Positions 26,844 through 35,823 of a stretch of 64,000 bases of DNA are shown one piece after another. Origin of the DNA: Stenotrophomonas tumulicola (lineage in GTDB: Bacteria > Pseudomonadota > Gammaproteobacteria > Xanthomonadales > Xanthomonadaceae); NCBI RefSeq assembly GCF_014117215.1, contig NZ_JACGXS010000001.1, forward strand, positions 1,178,001-1,242,000, written 5' to 3'. The stretch's first letter is position 1. Each line of letters opens with the position of its first letter. The position numbers and the translations under genes were made by a program. The notes below the pieces were generated by a model. That model had not been told where the DNA came from, did no database searches, and worked only from the letters and a program-made list of their open reading frames with translations.

Positions 26844-27229
26844 ACCTGCCTGCGCTCATCGCCACCGCGCAGGTTGGCCAGCATGCCCCGGGCACGCCCG
26901 GCCTGGTCGGCGCGGTGCTGGCGTTGTTGGCCGTGCTGGCCCTGGTGGTCGCGCTGGGCTGGCTGCTCAGGCGCCTGCCGGGCAGCAGCTTCCGCCAGAG
27001 CGAAGCGATCAGGCTGGTTGCCAGCGTCGCGGTGGGCGCCAAGGAACGCGTGGTGGTGCTGGAGGTGAACGGCGAACAGTTGCTGCTGGGCGTGACGGCC
27101 GGCGGCATCAGCAGGCTGCACACCCTGGATGCACCGTTGCCGCCGCCGACGCCGATGCGCGTGCCAGACCTGAAGAACCTGCCCAATTTCGCCCAGTTGC
27201 TGCAGCAGCGGCTGCGCAAGGACTCCTGA
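26840..27229 (+). CDS. fliO: Flagellar export-apparatus assembly protein FliO
   Basis: 129 residues with TTG start in the fliN stop (TTGA). FliO helps assemble the FliP ring. One transmembrane helix lies near 22-45 (LVGAVLALLAVLALVVALGWLL). The cytoplasmic C-terminal part contains the FliO pattern (RLVASVAVGAKERVVVLEVNGEQLLLGVTAGGISRLHTL). The next gene fliP starts 1 base later. Confidence 0.93.
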   Translation: MNLPALIATAQVGQHAPGTPGLVGAVLALLAVLALVVALGWLLRRLPGSSFRQSEAIRLVASVAVGAKERVVVLEVNGEQLLLGVTAGGISRLHTLDAPLPPPTPMRVPDLKNLPNFAQLLQQRLRKDS

Positions 27230-27230
27230 G

Positions 27231-28031
27231 ATGCGCCTGTTTTCATGCCTGCGGGCTGGCCAGCGGCCCGCACCCGCCACCGTGGCCAGCTGGCTGCTGC
27301 TGGCACTTCTGTTGCTGTTGCCTGCATTGGCCTTCGCCGCCCCCGGTGCGGCCGGCACCCCGCTGCCGGACGTGACCGTGGGCAAGGTGGGCGGGCAGAA
27401 CGTCAGCCTGCCGCTGCAGACCCTGCTGCTGATGACCGCGATCACCCTGATCCCGTCGATGCTGCTGGTGCTGACCGCGTTCACCCGCATCATCGTGGTG
27501 CTGGCGCTGCTGCGCCAGGCACTGGGCACCGGCCAGACGCCGTCCAACCAGATCCTGCTCGGGCTGGCCCTGTTCCTGACCGCGATGGTGATGCTGCCGA
27601 CCTGGGACAAAGCCTGGAGCACCGGCATGGCGCCCTACCTCAATGGCGACATCGACTTCCAGAGCGCCTGGGCGTTGACCACCCAGCCATTGCGCGGCTT
27701 CATGCTGGCGCAGATCCGCGAAACCGACCTGATGACCTTCGCCGGCATCGCCGGGCATGGCACCTATGCCAGTCCCGATGCGATCCCGTTCCCGGTACTG
27801 GTCGCTTCATTCGTCACCAGCGAGCTGAAGACCGCCTTCGAAATCGGCTTCCTGATCTTCATCCCGTTCGTGATCATCGACCTGGTGGTGGCCAGCGTGC
27901 TGATGTCGATGGGCATGATGATGCTGTCACCGATGCTGGTATCGGCCCCCTTCAAGATCCTCCTGTTCGTGCTGGTGGATGGCTGGGTGCTGACCGTCGG
28001 CACGCTGGCGGCCAGCTTCAATCCGGCCTGA
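27231..28031 (+). CDS. fliP: Flagellar export-gate protein FliP
   Basis: 266 residues. FliP forms the pentameric core of the type III export gate with FliQ and FliR. It is one of the few gate proteins with a cleavable signal; a signal-like segment is seen at about 20-38 (LLLALLLLLPALAFA). Conserved family sequences are LTAFTRIIVVLALLRQALGTGQTPSNQILLGLALFLT and FVTSELKTAFEIGFLIFIPFVIIDLVVASVLMSMGMMM. The next gene, fliQ, follows after an 82-bp gap that holds one SMAG element. Confidence 0.97.
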   Translation: MRLFSCLRAGQRPAPATVASWLLLALLLLLPALAFAAPGAAGTPLPDVTVGKVGGQNVSLPLQTLLLMTAITLIPSMLLVLTAFTRIIVVLALLRQALGTGQTPSNQILLGLALFLTAMVMLPTWDKAWSTGMAPYLNGDIDFQSAWALTTQPLRGFMLAQIRETDLMTFAGIAGHGTYASPDAIPFPVLVASFVTSELKTAFEIGFLIFIPFVIIDLVVASVLMSMGMMMLSPMLVSAPFKILLFVLVDGWVLTVGTLAASFNPA

Positions 28032-28076
28032 TTGCCGCGAGACCGGCCGGACGTTGCCGACCGCCGCATCAACCAC

Positions 28077-28099
28077 CGCCGGGCATGGCCCGGCGCTAC
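28077..28099 (-). repeat. SMAG element between fliP and fliQ
   Basis: CGCCGGGCATGGCCCGGCG followed by CTAC. It is inserted in the otherwise compact fliLMNOPQR operon and ends 14 bases before the fliQ ATG, next to its ribosome site. Confidence 0.88.
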
Positions 28100-28113
28100 A
28101 GATGGAAAGACAG

Positions 28114-28383
28114 ATGTCTCCCGAACTTGCCCTGACCGAACTGCGCGGCGGACTGCTCGCCACCTTGTGGGTAGCCGGCCCGCTGCTGCTCACCGTATTG
28201 GTGGTGGGCGTCGTGGTGGGCGTGGTGCAGGCCGCCACGCAGCTCAACGAACCGACCATCGCCTTCGTGGCCAAGGCGGCTGCACTGACGGCCGTGCTGT
28301 TCGCGCTGGGCAGCCTGCTGCTCGGCCACATGGTCGAGTTCACCACCCTGCTGTTCCAGCGCATCCCGCACCTGATCGGCTAG
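28114..28383 (+). CDS. fliQ: Flagellar export-gate protein FliQ
   Basis: 89 residues, the family length. The start is set at MSPELALTELRGGLLATLW because GGAAAG lies 4 bases upstream and the family N-terminus begins there; an in-frame start at 28054 would translate the SMAG element. Two transmembrane hairpin helices are seen (LLLTVLVVGVVVGVVQAATQ and ALTAVLFALGSLLLGHMVEF). The conserved QAATQLNEPTIAFVAK loop lies between them. fliR follows after 12 bases. Confidence 0.96.
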   Translation: MSPELALTELRGGLLATLWVAGPLLLTVLVVGVVVGVVQAATQLNEPTIAFVAKAAALTAVLFALGSLLLGHMVEFTTLLFQRIPHLIG

Positions 28384-28395
28384 GCAGGGCGCCCG

Positions 28396-29187
28396 ATGGA
28401 TCCAGCAACCCAGATGGCAGCCGACGGCCTGCAGGCCTTCGGGATGATCGGCGACACGCTGTGGACGGTGCTGCGCCTCGGTGCGATGGTCATGGCGATG
28501 CCGTTGATCGGTACCCGGGCGGTTCCGTCACGGATCAAGCTGCTGTTGTCGGCCACCCTGGCCATCGCCCTGGCGCCGGTGCTGCCACCGGTCCCGGCCT
28601 GGACCGGCTTCGATGCCTTCACCGTGCTGGCCATCTTCCGCGAGCTGGTGATCGGGGTGACCATCGGCTTCGTGCTGCGGCTTGTGTTCGAAGCCGGCGC
28701 GCTCGCCGGCGAGCTGATCGCACAGGGTACCGGCCTGTCCTTCGCGCAGATGGCCGACCCGATGCGCGGTGGCAGCTCCGCCGTCATCGGCCAGTGGTTC
28801 TACCTGATCTTTGGCCTGCTGTTCTTCACCGCGAATGGCCACCTGGCCCTCATCTCGCTGCTTGTCGACAGCTATCGCGCGCTCCCCATCGGCACTCCCC
28901 TGCCCGATCCGCATGCGCTGGCCGGCATCGCGCCGACGTTCCTGCTGACCGTGCTGCGCGGTGGCGTCGCGCTCGCCCTGCCGCTGATCGTGGCGATGCT
29001 GGCGGTGAACCTGGCCTTCGGTGCGCTGGCACGCGCAGCCCCTGCCCTCAATCCCATCCAGCTGGGCCTGCCGGTGTCGGTGCTGCTGGGGCTGGTGCTG
29101 CTGGCCGTGCTGGTTGGCGACATGGGGCCGCCCGTACAGCGGCTGTTCGATGCGGCGTTCGAGGCTGCAGGCGCGGTGACCGCCTGA
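28396..29187 (+). CDS. fliR: Flagellar export-gate protein FliR
   Basis: 263 residues with about six predicted membrane helices, the closing subunit of the FliPQR gate. Family motifs include MVMAMPLIGTRAVPSRIKLLLS, FRELVIGVTIGFVLRLVFEAG and GELIAQGTGLSFAQMADP. It ends the fliL-R operon. A spacer of about 150 bp without a clear terminator separates it from the GGDEF gene. Confidence 0.96.
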   Translation: MDPATQMAADGLQAFGMIGDTLWTVLRLGAMVMAMPLIGTRAVPSRIKLLLSATLAIALAPVLPPVPAWTGFDAFTVLAIFRELVIGVTIGFVLRLVFEAGALAGELIAQGTGLSFAQMADPMRGGSSAVIGQWFYLIFGLLFFTANGHLALISLLVDSYRALPIGTPLPDPHALAGIAPTFLLTVLRGGVALALPLIVAMLAVNLAFGALARAAPALNPIQLGLPVSVLLGLVLLAVLVGDMGPPVQRLFDAAFEAAGAVTA

Positions 29188-29339
29188 TGCGACACGGCCA
29201 TCCCCTGCAGTAATTCTGACCTTCCATCGCGGGGAGCGGCAGCGCCGGCGCGGCAGTTTCCCAATGCGCTGCGCCGGCATGCCACGTTAGATTCGTTCCA
29301 CGCCCTGCGGGCATGCAGGGCCGGTCCGGGAGAACGTCG

Positions 29340-30668
29340 ATGCTGGCGCGAAGCTACGATATCTGGATGGTGGCGCTGTCATTCCTCGTCGCTGTCCTGG
29401 CGTCCTTCACCGCACTGGCCATGGCTACCCGGGCGACCACCGCCCGCAGCCCGGCCGCCACCTGGGCATGGCGGTTGGGGGGCGGCTGCGCGATGGGCCT
29501 GGGTATCTGGTCCATGCATTTCATCGGCATGCTGGCCTTCTCCCTGCCCATCGCCATCAGCTACGACCTGGCGCTGACCCTGGCCTCGCTCGCGGCCGCC
29601 ATGGCAGCATCGATTTTCGCGCTATGGCTGGTCTCGCTGGCGACAATGCCGCGCTTCCGGCTGGCTGCAGGCGCCGTGCCGATGGCGTCGGGAATCGCCA
29701 CCATGCATTACCTGGGCATGGCGGCGATGCGCATGCAACCGTCCATCCAGTGGCATGCCGGCTGGGTGCTGGCGTCGCTGGCGGTAGCGCTGGCCGCCAG
29801 CTGGGTCGCCCTGTACATGGCCTTCCGCCTGCGCCAGGATGCGGCACTGCTGCATGATCGCCTTGCCGCGGCGGGGCTGCTCGGCCTGGGCATCGGGGGC
29901 ATGCACTACACCGGGATGGCCGCTGCGCGCTTCCCCGACGGCAGCGTCTGCGGGGCCATCGGCACGTACAGCCTGCCTGCCAACATGCTGGCGCTGCTGG
30001 TGTTGATCGGTACCGTGCTGATCCTGGGCCTCGCCCTGGGCCTTGCCTGGATGGAACAGCGCGTGGAAGCGCAGCTGCTGCGGATGCGCGATACCGCGCT
30101 GCATGATCCGTTGACGCGGCTGCCCAATCGCCGCCTGCTGCAGCGGCGCATCGAAGGCGCGCTGGCACAGGTCGAACAGGAGGGCGGACGGTTCGCGGTG
30201 GTCTTCCTGGACCTGGACAGGTTCAAGCAGGTCAACGATGCGCTCGGCCACCAGGCTGGCGACGACCTGCTGGTCGCCGTCAGCACGCGCATCGTACAGC
30301 TGCTGCGCCCGGGCGACGTACTGGCGCGGCTGGGCGGGGATGAGTTCGTGCTGGTCGTGCGTATCGTCGGCGATGACGATATGACCCTGCTGGCCCGGCG
30401 CCTGTTGCGGGCGGTGGAAAGCACCCCGCTGGCCCAGGATCATCGGCTGCACATCAGCGCCAGCCTCGGTATCGCCGTGTGCCCGGAGCACGCCACCACC
30501 GAGCGGCAACTCATGGCCTGCGCCGATGCGGCCATGTACGTGGCAAAACAGGCAGGCCGCAACCAGTATGCGATGTACGCCATCGGCATGGCCGGACCGA
30601 TCGGGCGGCAGCGCCACCTGCTGGCCAGCCCGCAGCGGCCACAGGCGGAGCTGGCCGCTACCCGGTAA
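29340..30668 (+). CDS. MHYT-GGDEF membrane diguanylate cyclase
   Basis: 442 residues from the ATG behind GGGAGAA; an in-frame GTG/ATG 27 bases upstream is less likely. The N-terminal about 240 residues hold seven membrane helices with three MHYT-type motifs (SMHFIGM about 58, MHYLGM about 122, MHYTGM about 186), a predicted metal-binding sensor for gases such as oxygen, CO or NO. The GGDEF domain (about 255-415) has an intact LGGDEF active site (about 332) and an inhibitory I-site RxxD (RPGD) five residues before it, so it should make c-di-GMP and be product-inhibited. No EAL domain follows. Placed between fliR and flhB, it probably supplies the c-di-GMP seen by FleQ and YcgR; this is inference. 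Confidence 0.93.
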   Translation: MLARSYDIWMVALSFLVAVLASFTALAMATRATTARSPAATWAWRLGGGCAMGLGIWSMHFIGMLAFSLPIAISYDLALTLASLAAAMAASIFALWLVSLATMPRFRLAAGAVPMASGIATMHYLGMAAMRMQPSIQWHAGWVLASLAVALAASWVALYMAFRLRQDAALLHDRLAAAGLLGLGIGGMHYTGMAAARFPDGSVCGAIGTYSLPANMLALLVLIGTVLILGLALGLAWMEQRVEAQLLRMRDTALHDPLTRLPNRRLLQRRIEGALAQVEQEGGRFAVVFLDLDRFKQVNDALGHQAGDDLLVAVSTRIVQLLRPGDVLARLGGDEFVLVVRIVGDDDMTLLARRLLRAVESTPLAQDHRLHISASLGIAVCPEHATTERQLMACADAAMYVAKQAGRNQYAMYAIGMAGPIGRQRHLLASPQRPQAELAATR

Positions 30669-30679
30669 GGCCCCTCCGC

Positions 30680-30695
30680 TGGCACGGATCTTGCA
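30680..30695 (+). promoter_or_regulatory. Sigma-54 promoter of flhB operon
   Basis: TGGCACG-GATC-TTGCA, an exact consensus match, 33 bases upstream of the flhB ATG at 30728. It begins 12 bases after the stop codon of the GGDEF gene. Confidence 0.93.
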
Positions 30696-30727
30696 CGCCA
30701 CCTCGCATCCCCCTGGGCCTGCGTGCG

Positions 30728-31858
30728 ATGTCCGAGAACGAAGACGGCGGCGAGAAAACCGAACAACCAACAGAAAAACGCCTGCGTGAAGCCCGCGAGC
30801 AGGGCAACACGCCACGCTCGCGCGAGCTCGCCACCGCGGCGGTGTTCGGCGGCGGCGTACTGGCCGTGATGGCCAGCGGCGGCACGCTCGCCCATGGCGC
30901 CATCGACTGGATGAAGCAGGCACTGCAACCGGACCTTGCCGTGCGCCAGCAGCCGATGGAGATGTTCGGCCATGTCGGTGATCTGTTCCTGCGCCTGCTG
31001 CTGGTTGCCGCCCCGCTGGTGCTGGTGTGCGTGCTGGCCAGCTTCCTGGCACCGGTGGTGATGGGCGGCCTGCGCTGGTCTGCCAAGGCGATGACCCCGG
31101 ATTTCACCCGGTTGAACCCCGCCGCCGGACTGAAGCGGCTGTATGGACCGGAGGCGGTCGCCGAGTTCGCCAAGTCACTGCTGCGGGTGGTGTTCGTCGG
31201 CACCGCCGCCGGCATCGTGATGCTGGGGGGCATGGACACCCTGCGCGGCCTGCTGAACCAGCCGCTGGAAAAGGCGATCGTGCATGGGCTCGGCTTCACC
31301 CTGAAGCTGTTGCTGGCCACCGCGGTGGCGATGTTGCTGCTGGCCGCCATCGATGCGCCGTACCAGCGCTGGAACTGGATGCGCAAGCTGAAGATGACGC
31401 GCGAGGAGCTGCGCCGGGAAATGAAGGAGAGCGAGGGCAGCCCCGAGGTCAAGGGCCGCATCCGCCAGATGCAGCACCAGATGGCCAACCGCCGGATGAT
31501 GGAAGCGGTGCCCGGCGCCGACGTGGTGGTGGTCAACCCCACCCACTACGCGGTGGCCCTGAAGTACGAAGGCGGCAGGATGGGCGCACCCACCGTGGTG
31601 GCGCTGGGCGTGGACGAAACCGCCCTGCGCATCCGCCAGGTGGCCGACGGCAGCAAGGTCGCCATCGTCTCGGCGCCGCCTTTGGCACGCGCCTTGTATC
31701 GGGAGGGGGAACTCGGAAAGGAAATCCCCGTGAGACTGTATTCGGCCGTTGCCCAGGTGTTGTCCTATGTCTACCAGCTGCGCAGCTGGCGCGGTGGGCC
31801 GATGCCCGTGGCACCGCAGGTGGACGTGGACGAACATGCCGATGGCGGTCGCCGATGA
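30728..31858 (+). CDS. flhB: Flagellar export protein FlhB (substrate-specificity switch)
   Basis: 376 residues. The start MSENEDGGEKTEQPTEKRLREAR is the typical FlhB N-terminus, downstream of a perfect sigma-54 promoter. Four membrane helices lie in about 30-210. The C-terminal cytoplasmic domain holds the NPTH autocleavage site (VVVNPTHYAVAL, about 268-272) that, with FliK, switches export from hook to filament proteins. It overlaps flhA by 4 bases. Confidence 0.97.
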   Translation: MSENEDGGEKTEQPTEKRLREAREQGNTPRSRELATAAVFGGGVLAVMASGGTLAHGAIDWMKQALQPDLAVRQQPMEMFGHVGDLFLRLLLVAAPLVLVCVLASFLAPVVMGGLRWSAKAMTPDFTRLNPAAGLKRLYGPEAVAEFAKSLLRVVFVGTAAGIVMLGGMDTLRGLLNQPLEKAIVHGLGFTLKLLLATAVAMLLLAAIDAPYQRWNWMRKLKMTREELRREMKESEGSPEVKGRIRQMQHQMANRRMMEAVPGADVVVVNPTHYAVALKYEGGRMGAPTVVALGVDETALRIRQVADGSKVAIVSAPPLARALYREGELGKEIPVRLYSAVAQVLSYVYQLRSWRGGPMPVAPQVDVDEHADGGRR

Positions 31859-33957
31859 GCACCCAGGCCGCAGGTTTCAATACCCGTCGCCTGCTGGGCA
31901 TGATCCGCCAGGGTCTTGGCGCACCGTTGATCGTGCTGTCGCTGCTGGCGATGGTGGTGGTGCCACTGGCCGCGCCGGTACTGGACGCACTGTTCACCTT
32001 CAACATCGCCATCTCGTTGATGGTGCTGCTGGCGGTGGTGTACGTGAAGCGTCCGCTGGACTTCACCATCTTCCCGATCGTGCTGCTGGTCACCACCATG
32101 CTGCGCCTGGCGCTGAACGTGGCGTCCACGCGGGTGATCCTGCTCAACGGCCAGAACGGCCACGAGGCGGCCGGCAAGGTGATCGCCGCCTTCGGCGAGT
32201 TCGTCATCGGCGGCAACTACGCGGTCGGCATCGTCGTCTTCGCGATCCTGACCATCATCAATTTCGTGGTGATCACCAAAGGCGCCGGGCGCGTTTCCGA
32301 AGTCACCGCGCGCTTCACCCTCGATGCCATGCCCGGCAAGCAGATGGCCATCGACGCCGATCTCAATGCCGGATTGTTGACGCGCGAGGAAGCCAAGCTG
32401 CGCCGCGAGGAAGTGCGCGAGGAAGCCGATTTCTACGGTGCGATGGATGGCTCCAGCAAGTTCATCCGCGGCGATGCCATCGCCGGCATCCTGATCCTTT
32501 TCATCAACCTGATCGGCGGCCTGGCCGTGGGCATGCTCCAGCACGACATGGCCTTCGGCGATGCAGCCGCCACCTACACCCTGCTGTCGATCGGTGACGG
32601 CCTGGTGGCGCAGTTGCCGGCACTGCTGGTATCCAGCGCGGTGGCCATGCTGGTCACCCGCGCCTCGCGTTCGCAGGACATGAGCCAGGCCATGATGGGC
32701 CAGGTGTTCGGCCAGCACCGCGCGCTGGCCATCGCGGCCACCATCCTCGGCGTCGTCGGGCTGGTCCCCGGCATGCCGAACCTGGCCTTCCTGACCCTGG
32801 CTGCCATCCTCGGCTACATCGCCTGGAAGATGTGGAAGAAGAGCCAACTGGCCGAAGCCCAGGCAGCCGCCGCGCCAACCACCCCCGCCCTCGACGCGCT
32901 GGGCCGCCCTGCCGCACCGGCGCCCACTGCCGAACTGACCTGGGACGAACTGCGCCCGGTCGACCCGCTGGGCCTGGAGGTCGGCTATCGCCTGATCCCG
33001 CTGGTCGATGCCGCACAGGGCGGTGAGTTGATGGCCCGCATCAAGGGCGTGCGCCGCAAGCTGACCCAGGACATCGGCTTCCTGGTGCCTTCCGTACATA
33101 TCCGCGACAACCTGGAACTGCCGCCCACCGGCTATCGGCTGCTGGTGCATGGCGTGCCGGTGGCCACCGCCGACATCCATCCGGACCGCGAACTGGCCCT
33201 GGACCCGGGCAGCGCGCTGGGCCAGCTGGACGGCATCGCCGGCAAGGACCCCGCGTTCGGCCTGGATGCCACCTGGATCCAGCCCCACCAGCGCGCCCAT
33301 GCCGAGTCGATGGGCTACACGGTGGTCGATCCGGCTACGGTGGTGGCGACCCACTTGTCCCACCTGATCCGCGAACACGCGCCGGAACTGCTCGGCCACG
33401 AAGAGGTGCAGCAACTGCTGGCCAACCTGGCCAAGAGCGCGCCCAAGCTGGTCGAAGACCTTACCCCCAAGGCGCTGCCGTTGTCGGTGGTGGTGCGCGT
33501 GCTGCAGAACCTGCTGGTCGAACGCATTCCGGTGCGCCAACTGCGCAAGATCGCCGAGGCACTGGTCGAGACCGCGCCCTCCAGCCAGGACCCGGTCGTG
33601 CTCACCGCCGCGGTGCGCAACACGCTGGGCCGCTTCATCGTGCAGGAAATCGCCGGCATGTCCGCCGAGCTGCCGGTGTTCACTCTCAACCCGCAACTGG
33701 AACGGGTCTTGCAGGAGTCCACGCAGGGCAATGGCGCTGCGCTGGAACCCGGACTCGCCGAACGGCTGCACCAGAGCCTTGCCGACTGTGTCAGCAAGCA
33801 GGAAGCCCGCAACGAGCCCGCGGTGGTGCTGGTTCCGGGCCCGGTGCGTGCCGCGCTGGCACGGCTGGTCCGGCACAGCGTTCCGTCGCTGTCGGTGCTG
33901 GCGTACAGCGAAGTGCCGGAGGACAAGCGCTTGAAGCTGGTGGGGACCATCAGTTGA
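31855..33957 (+). CDS. flhA: Flagellar export-gate protein FlhA
   Basis: 700 residues, standard length, starting at the ATG in the flhB stop. It forms the nonameric ring of the export gate. Eight membrane helices lie in the first about 330 residues. The FHIPEP-family signature is visible in RLALNVASTRVILLNGQ..., with the loop GAGRVSEVTARFTLDAMPGKQMAIDAD and EVREEADFYGAMDGSSKFIRGDA. The C-terminal about 350 residues form the substrate/chaperone-docking domain. A longer open frame to 31027 is only shadow coding within flhB. Confidence 0.97.
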   Translation: MSTQAAGFNTRRLLGMIRQGLGAPLIVLSLLAMVVVPLAAPVLDALFTFNIAISLMVLLAVVYVKRPLDFTIFPIVLLVTTMLRLALNVASTRVILLNGQNGHEAAGKVIAAFGEFVIGGNYAVGIVVFAILTIINFVVITKGAGRVSEVTARFTLDAMPGKQMAIDADLNAGLLTREEAKLRREEVREEADFYGAMDGSSKFIRGDAIAGILILFINLIGGLAVGMLQHDMAFGDAAATYTLLSIGDGLVAQLPALLVSSAVAMLVTRASRSQDMSQAMMGQVFGQHRALAIAATILGVVGLVPGMPNLAFLTLAAILGYIAWKMWKKSQLAEAQAAAAPTTPALDALGRPAAPAPTAELTWDELRPVDPLGLEVGYRLIPLVDAAQGGELMARIKGVRRKLTQDIGFLVPSVHIRDNLELPPTGYRLLVHGVPVATADIHPDRELALDPGSALGQLDGIAGKDPAFGLDATWIQPHQRAHAESMGYTVVDPATVVATHLSHLIREHAPELLGHEEVQQLLANLAKSAPKLVEDLTPKALPLSVVVRVLQNLLVERIPVRQLRKIAEALVETAPSSQDPVVLTAAVRNTLGRFIVQEIAGMSAELPVFTLNPQLERVLQESTQGNGAALEPGLAERLHQSLADCVSKQEARNEPAVVLVPGPVRAALARLVRHSVPSLSVLAYSEVPEDKRLKLVGTIS

Positions 33958-34047
33958 CCGCGCACCTGCGGCGCGCCGGAAACCTGGCAGCGCCACGAAC
34001 AAGCTTCACCGATCTGATCCAACCATTTTCGAAGGGGAACCCGCACC

Positions 34048-35823
34048 GTGCTGACCACCGACCAACCGCGATCCCCCGCCACTGAACCGAATCCGTCCCG
34101 GTACCCAAGCATGAAGATCAAACGATTCGTCGCCGCCGACATGCGCGCGGCCATGAACCTGGTACGCAAGGAACACGGACCCGACGCCGTGATCCTGTCC
34201 AACCGGCGGATCGAGGAAGGCGTGGAAATCGTGGCCGCCGCGCATTACGACGAGAGTGCCGTACAGCGCGCACTGGACGCGGCGCGCAGGGACATCGCAC
34301 CGACGCCCGCGCCCACGCCGCGGCCGCGCAGTGCCGCCGAAGCGATGATCGCCGCGATGACCCGCCGCCGCGCACCGGCCGCGGACGCCGAGCCGGTGTC
34401 GGCCACCACCTCGGCGGTGGCGGCACTGGCCCGCGCTGCGGTGGGCGCCACCGGCCGCACCTTGAACAGCGCCGACGAGATCGTGCCCCGGCGCGGCAGC
34501 GAAGGCTTCGCCGCCACGCTGGCACGCGCCGCCGGCGATGCCCCGCCCACCACGTTGCTGCAGCCCGCCAATGAACCGTCGCGTCTGGAACCGGTCATCG
34601 CCCCGCCCGCGCGCCCATTGATTGACGCACCGAAGGCGGACGCCCGCCTGCCGCGCACCTGGGTGGAGAGCGCCAGCTTCAGCCTGGACGCACCAGCGCC
34701 GGTTGACAGCCCGTTGCGCGCGCCGATGTCCGCCGTGGCAAGCTTCATCGCGCCGGTCGTGCCGCCCGTACCATCGGCACCACGGCCGCCGCCGCTGCCC
34801 CTGCCATCTGCCGGTACGGCGGAGCCACGCTCCGCTGACGCCGAAAGCGTGACGACCCGCGATCGCCGCCCGGCCGAACCGCCGGCCGCTCCCGCGCTGA
34901 CCGTCATCGCCCGCGACGACGACGAGATGCGTCGCCTGCGCAACGAAGTGGCCGGCATGCGCCAGGTCATCGAGCGCGAGATGAACCGCTTCACCGATGA
35001 GCGCCTGCGTGGCAATCCGGTGCGGGCGGCAGCGCTGGACCTGATGGACGAATACGGCTTCGATGCCGGCATCAGTCGCGACGTGGTGCTGCAGATCCCG
35101 CTGGAAACCGAAGTCCATCGTGGTCGTGGCCTGATGCTGGGGCTGATCTCGCGCAAGCTGCCGATCAGCCCGATCGACCCGCTGGAGGCCGGCGGCGTGA
35201 TCGCACTGGTCGGTCCCACCGGTGCCGGCAAGACCACCACCATCGCAAAGCTGGCCTCGCGCTTCGCCGAAGCGCATGCCCCGCGCGATGTCGCCCTGGT
35301 CACCACCGACACCGCCCGCATCGGCGCCCGCGAGCAGTTGTACGGCTTCGGTCGCCAGCTGGGCATCGCCGTGCACGAGGCGGGCAGCGGTACCGACCTG
35401 GACCAGCTGCTGGAACGCCTGAAGGACTACAAGCTGGTGCTGATCGACACCGCCGGCGTCGGTCCACGCGACCGCACCCTCGCCTCCCAGCTGCAGTGGC
35501 TGCGTGCCGCGCGCCAGGTCAGCACCCTGCTGGTGCTGCCGGCGAACACCAGCCTGGGCGACATGGACGAAGTGGTGCGCCGCTTCAGTGCCGCCAACCT
35601 GCAGGGCGTGGTGCTGAGCAAGCTGGATGAAACCGGCCGCTTCGGCACCGCGCTTTCGGTCGCCGTGGACCATCGCCTGCCGATCACCTGGGTGACCGAT
35701 GGACAGGATGTTCCCGAAGACCTGCACCGGGCCAGCGCGGCCAACCTGGTACTTCGCCTTGAAGATCTGCGCCGCGCGGCCGATATGCCCTGCAACCCGG
35801 AGTTGAACCATGCCGTCGCGTGA
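34048..35823 (+). CDS. flhF: Polar flagellum placement GTPase FlhF
   Basis: 591 residues if the GTG at 34048 (behind AAGGGGAA) is used; an ATG at 34111 begins the canonical MKIKRFVAADMRAAMNLV and would give 570. FlhF is an SRP-like GTPase that marks the cell pole for flagellar assembly. A Pro/Ala-rich, probably disordered region (about 85-290) links the B domain to the NG domain. G1 is GPTGAGKTTTIAKLASRF (about 390); TTDTARIGAREQL, the DTAG motif in VLIDTAGVG, and SKLDE (G4-like) follow. It overlaps flhG by 14 bases. Confidence 0.95.
   Translation: MLTTDQPRSPATEPNPSRYPSMKIKRFVAADMRAAMNLVRKEHGPDAVILSNRRIEEGVEIVAAAHYDESAVQRALDAARRDIAPTPAPTPRPRSAAEAMIAAMTRRRAPAADAEPVSATTSAVAALARAAVGATGRTLNSADEIVPRRGSEGFAATLARAAGDAPPTTLLQPANEPSRLEPVIAPPARPLIDAPKADARLPRTWVESASFSLDAPAPVDSPLRAPMSAVASFIAPVVPPVPSAPRPPPLPLPSAGTAEPRSADAESVTTRDRRPAEPPAAPALTVIARDDDEMRRLRNEVAGMRQVIEREMNRFTDERLRGNPVRAAALDLMDEYGFDAGISRDVVLQIPLETEVHRGRGLMLGLISRKLPISPIDPLEAGGVIALVGPTGAGKTTTIAKLASRFAEAHAPRDVALVTTDTARIGAREQLYGFGRQLGIAVHEAGSGTDLDQLLERLKDYKLVLIDTAGVGPRDRTLASQLQWLRAARQVSTLLVLPANTSLGDMDEVVRRFSAANLQGVVLSKLDETGRFGTALSVAVDHRLPITWVTDGQDVPEDLHRASAANLVLRLEDLRRAADMPCNPELNHAVA

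Noticed and set aside
28032..29213. 393-codon frame over fliQ and fliR
   Set aside because: It is in a different frame from both conserved genes and its product is Arg/Pro/Gly-rich shadow coding.
30479..30727. Longer N-terminus for FlhB
   Set aside because: It overlaps the GGDEF gene in another frame and precedes the flhB promoter.
31771..34002. 743-codon open frame antisense to flhA (and many others of 200-500 codons)
   Set aside because: GC-rich codon bias of the true gene leaves the opposite strand open; the products are low-complexity, without recognisable domains or ribosome sites.
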